NCBI RefSeq assembly: GCF_019649055.1
Contig: NW_026570229.1
Span: 2,193,760-2,257,759 of the forward strand
Direction: 5' to 3'
Length of the DNA stretch: 64,000 bases
DNA from: Paramacrobiotus metropolitanus
Taxonomy: Eukaryota; Tardigrada; Eutardigrada; Parachela; Macrobiotidae
The position numbers were made by a program, and so were the translations under genes. Shown one piece after another: positions 45,433 through 57,716 of the stretch (positions within the stretch are counted from its first letter, which is position 1; the number at the start of each line of letters is the position of its first letter). A model generated the notes under the pieces. That model did not search any database and was not told the origin of the DNA. It worked only from the letters and a program-made list of their open reading frames with translations.

Positions 45433-45927
45433 TTTCACCAGGAACAGCGCAACGCAATAACCAACAAAAAAGTCCAATGGACCAATCCAAATAAGAATCC
45501 TCCAAGCAAATCTTCACCTTCCCAAAATTCAATAATAAAAATAAAATCACAATCAGACAGATGCCATCGCGATTCCAGTTCAAAAATCAAAATCGGATGG
45601 AAAGGCAGTCAAGGGAGAAATCACAAGACGGGGAAATAATTATCCAGCTGGGAGAGTTGATTATTCCAGCTAAAGAGCCAAATTACAGCGGGGAACTTGA
45701 GAAGTCACAGCACGCGGATAAATTGCCAATTAGCCAGCCAGCGCGTCACAACGTGTTTATTGCACGGCTGTTTACTTTACGACTGCAGCCAGCAGGAAGT
45801 TAGGCAGAAAGCAAGTCGGTTACATGGCAGAAAGCATGCCAGAGCAGTGCCTGCGCATATACAGTGTCGACACAATCTTGAGCTGTAAATCTAATTGCTG
45901 AAATTTCTTGATGGCTGATTTTTTATC
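45433..45927. other. ARL5 promoter region and retrotransposon 5' flank
   Basis: Contains the upstream region of ARL5 (minus) and probably the 5' UTR of the non-LTR element. The plus-strand frame 45561-45803 is not supported. The element's exact 5' end cannot be placed without a target-site comparison. Confidence 0.4.
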
Positions 45928-48815
45928 ATGGATTTATCTTCTGATGGAGCTGCGCAGTCTTCAAAGCCTTCTTTCCCTTGCTTGATCTGTGGATTTGTCT
46001 GCTCGACCAAGAGCGCTTTCACCAATCACAGCGGGAGCAACAAGTGCAAGGAGAATGTGCTACGACGTCAACGGGGACTGGACCATTGTGTTCCCAACAA
46101 AGCTCCTGCGACGGAACCTAGCTGCAGCCTTCTGAACCAGGTGAAGTTTCTGAAAACCAACACGAGGCTTGTGAAGCGAATACCCAAAGGGGCACGTAGA
46201 GCGGTTACTACAGCTTTTACACGCGTAGTTTCTCGATGTGTTACAGAGAACTCGGTAAAGTCCTGGGAAGATCTTTTGATTTTTGCATATTTTGTTTTTC
46301 GTTTACCAGGTAAAGCTAAGAACGATCGCACTCATTCTTTAGCGTCAGTGATTAAGTCTAACGTTGTTAATTTTGAGTCTGGTGCAAGAGAAATTCCCGT
46401 TGCGCCTCTGAAATCATTACGGCCTTTTGATCTACAGAAATTTGTCCAGGGTAAAATTCAAAATGGCGACGTTTCTGGTGCGGTGCGCGTCCTTTGTTCC
46501 GAAGACGCCTTGGCACCGCGCACCGCGGCCACTTTCGCAGAACTACAGAAAAAACATCCGGGTGTTAACCCGGATGCTCGTTACCCTGCATCGTCATCAG
46601 CTAAAGGCGACGCCATTAGCCGTGTTACACAAAAGAAATTTTCGATACAGTCACTAGTTTCCCAAACGATTCTGCCGGGGGGCTTGACGGGCTTCGGCCT
46701 CAGCATTTGAAGGACATGATTAGCGATACTACCAATGACAGTTCTTCGCTATTGTGTGAACAGCTAGCATTGTTAGCAGACATTATGCTTTCCGGCCGGG
46801 TGCCTAATGATATTTTGCCGATACTTTACGGGGCAAACTTAACTGCATTAAATAAGAAAGGGGGTGGTATAAGACCAATAGCAGTTGGTAGCACGTTACG
46901 TCGTATCGTGGCGAAAATTGTGGTTAAGCGAGTACAGCAACCGATGGGAGAAAAGCTTAGGCCAAAGCAATTGGGTTTCGGTACTCCCGGCGGTTGTGAG
47001 GCAGTTGTACATGCAGCCAGGCGGTTTCTCAATACGGTTTCAGACGAAGTGCAAGTGGTCGTTAAATTTGATTTTCGAAACGCGTTCAACACTGTCCATC
47101 GCGATAAAATGTTGCATTGTGTACAGTCAGAGCTACCAGAATACGCACAATTTATCAGCCAATGTTACCGAAATCCCAGCAGTCTACTTTTTGACCAATG
47201 GGACATGTTGTCCCAAGCGGGGGTGCAGCAGGGTGATCCGTTGGGCCCATTACTGTTTTCACTTCTTATATTGATACTAATACTGTCGCTGGTGTCACCT
47301 CTGAACGCATGGTATTTAGACGATGGTGTGATAGGTGGTAAATTAAGCGAAGTATTAAGCGACATAGATACTGTCATTGCTACCGCCAGTGATCTCGGTC
47401 TCGAGCTGAATCTCTCTAAATGCGAGTTTTTTATTTTCGGTGGTACACTGGAAGATCGCGAAACCACAAAGAAAATTTTGATTAACCGTTACCCAGAATT
47501 TTTACATCCCACTGAAAGCGAATTGATACTGCTCGGTGCTCCTCTTTTGCAGGCTGCCATTCCCAATGCCATTCTTCAGAAGTCCCTGGATCTGCAAAGA
47601 CTAGCTTCCAAGCTAAGTATACTGCCTGCTCATCAGGCTTATTTTCTGCTGCGCACTTGCATTGGCGTTCCTAAAATGAACTATTTACTACGAGCAAGTC
47701 CAACTTGGTTGTGCGGAGACGAACTTGATAAATTCGATAACATTACCAAATCGGCATTAGAAGCAGTAACGAATAATAAGATCGACGGTGTCACCTGGGC
47801 TCAAGCATCGCTCCCTGTGTCCAGTGGTGGGTTGGGGATCAGACGTGTGGCAGAACTAGCTATTCCAGCCTATTTGGCTTCGGTTTATGCCACAGCGCCT
47901 CTTGTCTCGACCATTGCCTCTGGTACGGAGAGCCTTGACTTGGTGCATCAGTTGTGGCAAACAGCTACGGGCACCGAACTACCACCAGAAAATCTTCGGC
48001 GTGTACAAAAAGTGTGGGATGTAGCTCTGGTACAAAAAACTTGTCAAATTATTAAGGAAGAGTTGTCTAGTGATGTCACCCACTGTGCGCGTTTGCTTGC
48101 TGTTGCAGAGCCGGAATCTGGCAAATGGCTGAACGCTCTGCCTGTTTCTTCACTTGGAACCCTGATGTCGGACGAGTGCTTTCGCGTAGCAGTCGGCCTT
48201 CGAATCGGCGCAGCTATCTGCCGTCCGCACCTTTGCACGGACTGCCGTCTCCCTGTGGACGAATACGGTCACCACGGCTTATCCTGCAAAAAGAGCGCTG
48301 GGCGTTTTCTTCGCCACACCGCACTGAACGAACTGATTCGGAGAAGTTTGGTCACCGCTAAAACGCCGGCTGTACTAGAGCCGCTTGGAACAAGTGACGA
48401 AGACGATCGCCGTCCGGACGGTGTGTCGCAAATGCCTTGGAAGAACGGTTTACGGCTAGCCTGGGACGTGACGTGTGTGGATACCGTCGCATTTTCAAAC
48501 GTCATTAGCAGCAGCGTTAAGGCTGGAGAAGCGGCCCGAAAAGCAGAAGACGAAAAGCGGCGGAAATATGAATATTTAGCACCTGAGTACTATTTTGTTG
48601 CATTGGCTTTTGAAACTTTTGGCGTCGCTAGCCCTTCCTGTATTAAGTTTTTGCGAGAATTGGGCAGGCGGTTAAAGGATGCTACGGGAGAACGACGCTC
48701 TTACGAGTTTCTGCTACAGCGTATTAGCATTGAAATACAGCGGTGGAATGCGCTGTCTGTGACTTCAACCGTACCGCGTTCTGATGGTTTTAACGCTGTT
48801 TACTTTGTTTTATAA
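45928..48815 (+). mobile_element. Near full-length non-LTR retrotransposon with restriction-like endonuclease
   Basis: Two plus-strand frames, 45928-46710 and 46707-48815, are parts of one protein split by a frameshift at about 46660. Order: an N-terminal C-x2-C-x12-H-x5-C zinc finger (residues about 18-40), a spacer domain, reverse transcriptase with GIRPIAVGSTLRR, KFDFRNAFNTV, QQGDPLGPL and the catalytic YLDD, a thumb/linker (WAQASLPVSSGGLGIR), a C-x2-C-x8-H-x4-C knuckle (CTDC ... HGLSC) and an endonuclease core (RPDG ... WDVT). This is the architecture of R2/HERO/NeSL-type early-branching non-LTR elements. The broken frame makes this copy inactive unless the shift is programmed. A diverged truncated relative lies at 5.2-6.8 kb. 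Confidence 0.9.
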
Positions 48816-49438
48816 TGTTGATGTTCAAACGTCTGAACGATAAGCAAACCAATAAATTCTTCATAGTCGGTTACCATTGCTGACTCACACCCAATACCGT
48901 GTTTCCCATCAATGAGAATTCCGCGAAGTCCTCCAGCAAAGTTTCACCGTATTTTTCGGATCGTTGGTAAATTTATAGAAAAGTTACCAGCAAAATAAGA
49001 AAACGACGATCATGAGAAAAATACAGTTTTTCAATTTTGGAAAATACTTATTCAAACACTTTTTACCGAATGAACGCTCGACGCACACACCTACCAAGCC
49101 ACTTCCGTTGCCATTTCCATTTCGGAAATGGAGTTGGAATTTCGCTTGAATGGACTTACGAGTTCTGATGTAAATTGTAAACAACACTTTTTACAACAGC
49201 GATTTTCATTTTTTTCAGATTTCTTTAATTTTCTCCGCTTTTATTTTGGTTCTCCGAATTATTTGCGGAGCACTTAATACAGTATTCGTAAAGCAATTTG
49301 AAAAGTTTTGCGTTTTCTAGTTTGATCTTTGAGAGTTCGAGAAATGTGACCAGCCGCGGAATATTCCGCATCTTACTCGTATTATTAATTACCGTAATTC
49401 TTTTCGAAAAGGACGAAAATTGTTATAAATATCTGAAA
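48816..49438. other. Retrotransposon 3' UTR and CLPB 5' region
   Basis: AATAAA at about 48850 may be the element's 3' end signal. The rest is upstream of CLPB. The CLPB frame is open back to an ATG at 49298, but the start at 49439 is preferred. Confidence 0.4.
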
Positions 49439-52400
49439 ATGCAGCACGTAATCACCAGGAGATTGCTGTATTCATTATCTGCTCCTCCGCGTCAACGAGC
49501 GATGATTCCTGGTTCATTTTGCTCGTCTATGCGGATCCGCGAGGCAGGGAGCATCGCGAAACAGGACCACGAAGATCCTTCACCAGTGCGTTCGCTCCAC
49601 AATCCCAGCGAAGCATTTCGGAGGCTGGATTTCTTGTTGAGAACGATTGCTCCTCCTTGGCAGAATCCTGCCAGATGGAAATGGGATTGTCGGTTGAATT
49701 CTGTTGATTGTTTTCGGAATTCCCATCGGAAAGGTAGAGACGGCGGGGGAAACAGGAAGACGGGAGCCGCGTTGTATTCGATTCCGCTGCTGTCGCTCGC
49801 CGTGGCGCTGTGCCAGCGTTCCAAAACCAGGGACAATGCAGGTAAATTTCTGCAGATGACAGCTGATGCACAAACCTGCAAAAAATAAAATCGTTACAAT
49901 TTTAAGCGTCCGGGACTCGATAGTATTCCGAGGAAATTTGTTTTATTGACAATATTTTTGAGATTATGTTATTTGTTTATAAAATCTGGAAACAAAAATA
50001 ATAGTTTTTCTCATAATTTTTAAATTATTAAGTTTTTAATTTTTAAATAATTAAATATTCATTTTGATACCTTATTTATAAATTTGTTTTTACTGTAGGT
50101 AATTATCACATCGAAGTTCTCGTGGAAAAAATGTTCAAATAATTAAATTTTTTGTGATCCTAAATTGCTGGAAATTCCGAGGTTTTGAATTTATGCAGAT
50201 GGAAATGTGGATAAATTCTGTGATGGACGTTTGTTCGAGGCTATAATAAACGGCGAGGAAACTGCGCTCAGCAGGTACGATACAAGGCAAACACTGCACG
50301 ATAATTTTTTTTATTAATTTGTTCCGTTATTATCTTCCGGCACGAAACTGTCTGCAATACTGAAACCTTATACTGTAAATTGGAAAGCACGGTACAAATC
50401 ATACACGAGACGGACATATACTTACTCTTGATTCAACTGAAAATAATACAAGAATTTAATACAAATTTTGAATGGTTCATATGAGCATTTTTATCTGCAT
50501 ACTGAATTGTTTGTTTGTTTTATGTTGTTGTTTGCTGTAGCAGCTGTTGTATTTGTTTGACCATTCCGTAAATTTATTGCAGTTTTCTATGGTTTCTGTT
50601 GCGAATATTTTTTAAGTAATTTCTGTTAGAAAATGTGGACAAAAAAATATGAATAACTGTTATTGTTCAAAAAATATGAATAACTCTTATTGTTATATCT
50701 TATACATTTTTATGGTGTTAATTTTGCATGGATTGCTATAGTATGATCAAAAGCGGCATCGACGTCAACTGTCGGCATCGCTACGGATGGACACCGTTGC
50801 ATCTCGCTGCTGTTCGCGGACGTGCCAGGTACGATAGTATTTGCAGATTATTAACTTTTGTTAGTTGTTAATAGGAAATTAGGAATTTAATATATTCGTT
50901 AACAGGAATATAATTAATTAACAGTGATTTAATAAGAAATTAATTTATTTATCAGGAGTTTTGATGATTAATATAATCAGTATGATGTAGCAGTATTGTC
51001 CATGCATATCCATATCCGCATAAAAAATTCTTCCTTCGTTTTTTTTCGTAAGAAAAAGAACAGTATTTTGAATTTTCATTATCAAAATTATTAATTTTAA
51101 CGATGTGTAGTTGAACTGCATATTGACCTGCAGTGTCTAGCTTATATTAATGCCCATTCACTACGTTGGTAGTGGTACTCCTGTTGTGTACGCCTGTAGT
51201 CGTGTACGTTCTGGTGTGCTGTTATACAGAATGGTGGATCTGCTGGTGAAAGCCGGTGCCCGCATCGACGCCCCGGACACCTTCACCAACGTGTACAAAA
51301 TCGCCGAATCCCAGAATGTCCACTATCTCGAAGGTAGGACCCCGCTGCTTCTATATAACCGGGAAATTGCGATGCGGATGGATTTGCTGTAGTGTTGGTG
51401 GCGCGGGAAGAGGAGTTCAGTAATCGGCTCAATATGAAGACGACGTTCAGCGGTTGCACGGCGCTGCATTATGCCGTGCTGGCCAACGATGTGCCCACCA
51501 TAAAGGTCCGTTGATTCGTGTCACTAAGGCGATGAAGAAAACAAAATCACAATTTATTAACCATGCATTGATTTTTTACTGGAATTGTTATTAATGTTTT
51601 TAATAAATTAAATTTTATTTAATTTTCACATTGGTAACTTACTGATAAATGTTCTTCGGAATTAGTAATTGCTGACAAATGGTGCCTTTATGAAGTTTAC
51701 ATAAACAGACACAGGTATGAACACGTATTCTATATGATCACCTGTCGTGGACTTTTGTCGGAATTTGAAATAATTTTTTTTTATTAAATTAGATTTTATT
51801 TGTATATTTGATTTTTTCATTGGTAAATGACTGGTGAAGGTTCTCCTTAAATTGCTGATAAATTGCTTTGAGAAATTTACTTTAAAAAACGCATGGACTG
51901 TGTAGGCATTATTGGAAGCCGGTGCCGATCCGCAAGCGGAAATGGACCGCGGTCATAAACCGACGGATTTCGCCAAAGACCAGCATGTCACCGCACTGCT
52001 CAAAGATTACGATGAAAAGGTACATTGTCAGCTGCCCGTGTTGTTTTTGAACGTAACGCTGCCATTAATTTATTCGCTACAGTTTAAATACCGCCGGGAT
52101 CAGCAGAAAGCCGAGGAGCGCCGACGTTTCCCCTTGGAGCAGCGGATTAAACAGCATCTTGTCGGGCAGGATGTGGCCATCTCCCTGGTGGCGGCTAGTG
52201 AGTTAATCCTTACTTTGAATTTTAAAAAGATTTCAATTCAAAAAGTTTATACATTTATGAAATTATGAGTTGTAAATTGTTTTTAAAAAATTAAAAAAAC
52301 CAGTTTTGCGAGCTTTTCTTCGATTGAATTAAGTCTGAAAAATATTTAATCTCAAAATTCAGTAAATTTATAAACAGATAATTTTTTAAAAATGTTAAAA

Positions 52401-54298
52401 GATAATCTTATGAGGTTTTTTTGTTAGCGATTCGCCGGAAAGAGAACGGTTGGTACGACGAAGACCGGCCCCTGGTCTTCCTCTTCCTCGGTTCCTCCGG
52501 CATCGGGAAGACAGAGTTAGCGAAACAGGTGGCGAAATATCTGCATAAAGATGCCAAGAAGGGATTCATTCGTCTGGATATGTCGGAATACCAAGAAAAA
52601 CACGAGGTAGGTATACCAACACTGCTCGTTCATTCGTTTTCATGTATTTGCATCGTGGGGATGGTTACAGGTGGCGAAACTGATCGGCTCACCTCCCGGC
52701 TACGTAGGTATGACGGTGCTTTATCGACAATGCTTTCAGTTTGATGGAAAGGGAATGTGCTGGGTGTAGGTCACGAACAGGGCGGTCAGTTGACGTCCAA
52801 ACTACGCGAATGCCCCAACGCCGTCGTCCTGTTCGATGAAGTGGATAAGGCGCATGCGGATGTGCTGACCGTGATGCTGCAGCTGTTCGATGAGGTACGA
52901 ATCTGTGCATAATTTGCCGAAAAGTTTCTTTAAAATATTTGACATAAACTCAAAAAAACCGGTATAATTCTGTATAGATTTCCGGTACTTGTAACCAACC
53001 CGTTGGCAGTATTATGGTTGCAAACTTGCAATGAGTATTGACGGATGCCGTCACGGCTGGTACAATACAACTCTCGTTTTAAATTAGTAAATTAATAATG
53101 GCGTTTGGACGGAATTTGTAGGGTCGTTTGACGGATGGGAAAGGAAAGACGATCGAATGCAAAGATGCCATTTTTATCATGGTGCGTATTTCGAAAAGCA
53201 GTTTTATTGCGGCACCGATCGCACAAAAATAACGGCTGTTACAGACATCGAATCTCGCCAGCGAGGAAATCGCTAAGCACGCCCTGGAACTGCGGGAGAA
53301 AGCGGCAATCGCGGCCGAAGTCGACCGCCAGCGGGAAGTGCCGACGAAAGCGGTTAAATCTGGTAAATAATTTTTTCTGTGGTGCTAAATTGTTTTGGGT
53401 TTAAAATGATTTTATGATGCAGTGGAACAAGCGCAAATGCAGCACGATGAGGATATTGTCGACATCTCCAAACAGTTCAAGCACGACGTCGTCGAACCGA
53501 TTCTTAAGGTGATATCAAAATCGGCATGTTAGTCCGTTGATGTTCTTGAATAAAACTTGAAATTGTTCTTTATAGAGACATTTCCGTCGCGATGAATTTC
53601 TGGGACGCATAACGGAGATTGTGTATTTTCTCCCGTTTTCTCCGCGGGAACTGGGCCAGCTGGTGTTGAAGGAGCTGCTGATCTGGCAGAGTAAAGCCAA
53701 GAAACACCACCAACTGGACATCACCTGGGATCATGCCGTCATCGATTCGCTGGCCGATGCGTATAATGTGCGCTACGGCGCCCGCAGTATCAAACACGAG
53801 GTGAGTAAATCTATGCTCAAACTGTATTTATTCGCTTAAAATATTGGAAATTTTTCTGCTTATTTTAATTCAGAATTAGCGGTTAATTGTTTTATTTGGA
53901 ATTTATTTATTTTCAGACTAGGTAATAAGGTGTTAAAATGCTGCTGGCAGGGTATGGACGCGTTATTTACTTGCTGCGTGCGGCGTTCAGCGTTTTTCCT
54001 TTGAACTGTATATTTTTTTAAAAATGTCTTTATGGTGTGTCAGTTGTAAATCGTGTGTTTTTAGGTGGAGCGGCGTATCGTCAACGAGCTGGCGGCGGCC
54101 CACGAAGAAGGCCTTCTCGAGCCGGGCAGCGCGGTACGATTAACTGTGGGGCCGGATCCCGGTGATCGGCGTGCGCTGAGCACCGGAAATATCCGGGTGC
54201 TGGTGAAGAAACCCAAGGAGAAGGGCTACACGGACGTCACCGCTAAGATCCACGCGGGCCACCTGAATCCGCTGGTGGCTGGTCAACAGCGGCTGTGA
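49439..54298 (+). CDS. CLPB: Mitochondrial disaggregase CLPB (Skd3), ankyrin-AAA+ protein, 15 exons
   Basis: Exons: 49439-49841, 50199-50274, 50742-50828, 51230-51333, 51393-51505, 51906-52019, 52083-52197, 52428-52606, 52671-52707, 52770-52894, 53122-53181, 53245-53362, 53423-53508, 53576-53800, 54065-54298; every junction keeps phase. The protein of about 690 residues solubilises aggregates in the mitochondrial intermembrane space in mammals. It has a basic, Arg-rich presequence ([20 protein letters not shown]), a hydrophobic stretch at the end of exon 1 ([12 protein letters not shown]) in the place of the segment removed by PARL in human CLPB, ankyrin repeats in exons 2-6 ([24 protein letters not shown]), a linker helix, and one AAA+ module: Walker [10 protein letters not shown], pore loop GYVG, Walker [12 protein letters not shown], sensor-2 GARSIKHE, and the C-terminal domain. 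The upstream ATG at 49298 would add 47 residues of less presequence-like character. Confidence 0.95.
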
Positions 54299-55307
54299 AC
54301 GTAGTGGAGGGGCGCTGATAGCCTGTGCGTCATTGTCGCGGCTCTTTCCCATTGGATAATGTGTCGCAGTAGATATTAGACGTTTTCTTATGCCCGTGCT
54401 GGTGAAAAGTGGTGTTTACTGATGTAGATGTACTGCGGATATTGTACAAAATTGTAACGGTGTACGATCATAGGAAAAAATGAAAAATTTTTTTTATTAC
54501 GGTTGCGGTAAGATCGGTATCCTTCAGTCTGATTCAGGGATTTATTCCACCGGACAGTTAATAGAAGAGGAACAGTCTTGCATAGAAAGTGTATTATTCT
54601 ACATAAAGTAATTGAACCGTTGTAAACGCAAATAAACGTAAGTAATGTGTATAAGAGGAATTAATTACGACTTACGAGAACGGTTAATCTTGCTAATCTG
54701 CATTATACATAGAATGACTGCTGCCACTTCCTTCGATGCACTCTTCTTATTAATTTAGCAAATTCTCGAGTAATTACCGTTCACAATAAAGTGCCATTCC
54801 TAACGTAAACTTTGTGTAATAACCGACATCGGAAACAGGCTCACACAGCTGATTTCCCGTTGGTAACTCGTATCTGATGTTAATCTATCCGGTGTAATAA
54901 GCAACCGCCCTCAAGAGCGCAACGTTAACGAGACTTGTTAGACTGCTCGTAAACTGTAAACAGAAGGAAGTCAGCAGAAGTAGAATTTTGTCACAGTCAA
55001 CTGAGTCAAGAATTCCTTTTTCCCAATCTTGTTTTTTATTCACAGTCTTTGTTACAGTATTTTGATTTATGGTTGTGAAGTGGAGCCGTGAAACACGTCT
55101 ACCTGTCGACCCATCTGCGCGTCACAACACTCGCACAGTCGCAGCCTTATCCAGTTCGCTGGTGCTGCACACTTTGCCTGTATGTTCTAGCGTGTTTCGC
55201 TGATCGTGTGTATCTCAGATTCGCGTTCCTCAGACTCCCCACTGTTTATCGAGCAACGCTTCCAGCTGTTGTGATTCTCCTTGCGCCTACGACGTCTCCC
55301 ATCCGTC
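54299..55307. other. Intergenic between CLPB and CHCHD7
   Basis: CLPB 3' UTR with a likely AATAAA near 54630, then the CHCHD7 promoter. No gene or clear repeat found. Confidence 0.55.
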
Positions 55308-56492
55308 ATGACATCGAAGAGACCTTCGGGAGGTTCTCCCCATCCGGATCAGCGGGATCATGACCACCCCGCGGGTATCGTGCCGCCCGAGGAGCAGCCA
55401 GGCTACGAACTGCGCATTCCTGACTTCTTCACGGGCTACGCCACCCCGGTCGGCCGCACGGCCGAGGAGGATCATCGGCCACCTGGGAAACGCCAGATCC
55501 CCAAGGTGGACCAGGTTGCCAATAATCCTTGCTGGGAAGTAGGTCCGCTCCTTACCACTTACCAGTATAGATATACCTGCATTGCAGTCCTTAGAAATTT
55601 TGATTTGATATTTTTTGACAGTTCTTTTTATTATGCTACAATGTTGTTGAAATTTCAACGAGCCCAGTGGTTATTAACTGTTTTACAGTTCGACCTGAAA
55701 GAGTTGTAGATGTTGGGAAAGTGTGCTGTTTTTGCAGGAATCCAAGGCAGCGATGCGATGTTTAGACGAGAATAATTATCAGCAGCAGTTCTGCACGCGC
55801 TACCATGAAAATTACACCAACTGCCGCAAATTCTGGGTAAATCTGATTTTCTTGGAAAATTGTGCTGCATTAATTCTGTCTTCAATTGATAAATGGGAAT
55901 TTCGTTTTAAAATTGTTTGTGCGTAAATTTTACATGATTAAAAATCTGTTCAATTTTTTATTGATGGCGACAATCAGTCTTTGTACTGTCTGTAAAAAAT
56001 TGCATTTTTCGTAATAAAAATTTAAAGCGCTTTCTGCTCTTAATATTATTAGGATTTTAAATTACGGTACCATTTTTGGGCTGATTTTCGGGTAGCGGTC
56101 AGATGTAATTTAAAGTTTAAATAAGCGTCCTGAAGTGATGTATTTATTAAATTAAATTTAACTCATTCAGTAGTTTAATTTTTGCTCTAAAAATTTTATT
56201 TTTTTTACCATTTTTCCACTCACAAAATTCTCCGATTTTAATTTGTTTCTGGATGGCCGGCCGTTATGCGCGTTCGCCGGCCGTTATGCGCGTTCGCGTT
56301 CGCGTTCGCAGGCGTTATGGCTATACGTACGAGCTGGCTTCGAATAAAGAAGAAAATCATTACTGAACAGTGTTCCCCTTGCAGACCCGTGTGTATAATG
56401 ATCGGAGGAACAAGGATCTTGTGCCGTGGCTGCCGCCGCCGGAAGAGCGGCGGGTCATGGAGGAGCACTATCGCAAACTGTGGAACATGTGA
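55308..56492 (+). CDS. CHCHD7: CHCHD7 (COX23-like) twin CX9C protein, 3 exons
   Basis: Exons 55308-55538, 55738-55836 and 56385-56492 join in phase 0 to give 145 residues. The core matches CHCHD7: first pair C-x9-C (CWE...MRC), ten residues (LDENNYQQQF), second pair C-x9-C (CTRYHENYTNC), then RKFW and a basic C-terminal tail. Twin CX9C proteins are imported into the mitochondrial intermembrane space by MIA40 and fold through two disulfides; CHCHD7 is linked to respiratory-complex biogenesis. Unusual is the roughly 74-residue N-terminal extension before the first Cys (the human protein is about 85 residues in total), rich in Pro and charged residues. A shorter start inside this exon is not available because no later in-frame ATG precedes the core. 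Confidence 0.88.
56254..56319 (+). repeat. Short GC-rich tandem repeats in CHCHD7 intron 2
   Basis: ccgttatgcgcgttcgc occurs twice in tandem, followed by three gttcgc hexamers and a third ggcgttatgg. It is the only GC-rich patch in an AT-rich intron. Confidence 0.7.
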
Positions 56493-57716
56493 CTGCCGTC
56501 GTCCTTTCGTGAATGGCCCGCTGAGTTTGCAGTGTTCAAGTGTTTTTTGTAATATTTTTGACAGTGATTTGTTTTTTATGATGCTGTTTAATATGGGTTC
56601 GGTTTCGGCCTTATGAAGAACGAATGTTGTGCCATGATGCGTCTGGCATATCCTTGTTGCCTCTGAGCTGGGTGCCCTCTCTGTTCATACGCTGCAGTAA
56701 TCAAAACACTGACTACCGGCATATCGCTATGGATATTTGGGTTTGTGGAATTGGAAAAGTGTTACCTGACGCTCTTCGTGGCGTCAGACCAGATTTTATA
56801 CTCTTGACGATTAGTTAGTAGCAGCACCTCGCGCTTCGCGCTCGGTGCCAATTAAACCGATGCTTTTAAAACATCTCAACTTGGTTTGCTTATTCACCGC
56901 TTTGAGCGAGGTGACGGCTGTTCAGGTTAGAAAAGGATGGTAAGGTCACGAGTCAGCTATGATTACGATTACCGGGATCAAGAATCCCCAGATCACTGTG
57001 CGGCCAGATCGTAGGCCTAATTTATTACAACGACACGTATGAACATGAACAAAAGAACCAAAACCAAAAGTCAGGTTTTAGGAACAGGTGTGCTTGCTTC
57101 CGGTGCGCAGGAATGCCGCGTTCCTGGTACGCTGGTCAAATCAGCTAGACACAACAAGGTAAACCGCTTAGACAACATTCATCCGCTTTAGTATGCGGGA
57201 CATGGAAAAAGGAAAGCGCGCCACATTCGATTAGTCCCAACGTTCAGCAAAAACCCGGCCTTACAACGGTGTACAAGGACAGTGCGCACAAAATCCCAGA
57301 GCACAAATTGTGTGCTCAGTCTGCGTTAAAACTATCGACTTTTTTAGTCCTCACACTGAACGTTCAATTATAATAAAAATAAAAAACCCTCATAATTATC
57401 CGTACCGAGAAAATCTGCACCGAACTGCGCTAAACGTTAACAGAAGGAAAACTCTGCATCATTCTACCAGAGAAAAATGAACGCGCTCAAGAGCGTGACC
57501 TTTGATACGACTGCCTGCATTATCCACAGCAAAACTGGCCGCGTTCTACAAATAGTAGAAGAAGGGCTCCAAATCGGGATGGGGAACATCATGGATGCTT
57601 TGTCCCACAAGAGACGCTAGTTTGTGAGCGTACTGACAAGGAGCCGGAACTCTGATAGGTCCCTACAAGGAAATACAGTTTACACAACATCGTCAATGAG
57701 TGTAGTTTCCCCGTTG
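56493..57716. other. Intergenic; no gene recognised
   Basis: Lies between the convergent CHCHD7 and Argonaute genes. Short frames only. The left end is CHCHD7 3' UTR. Confidence 0.5.
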
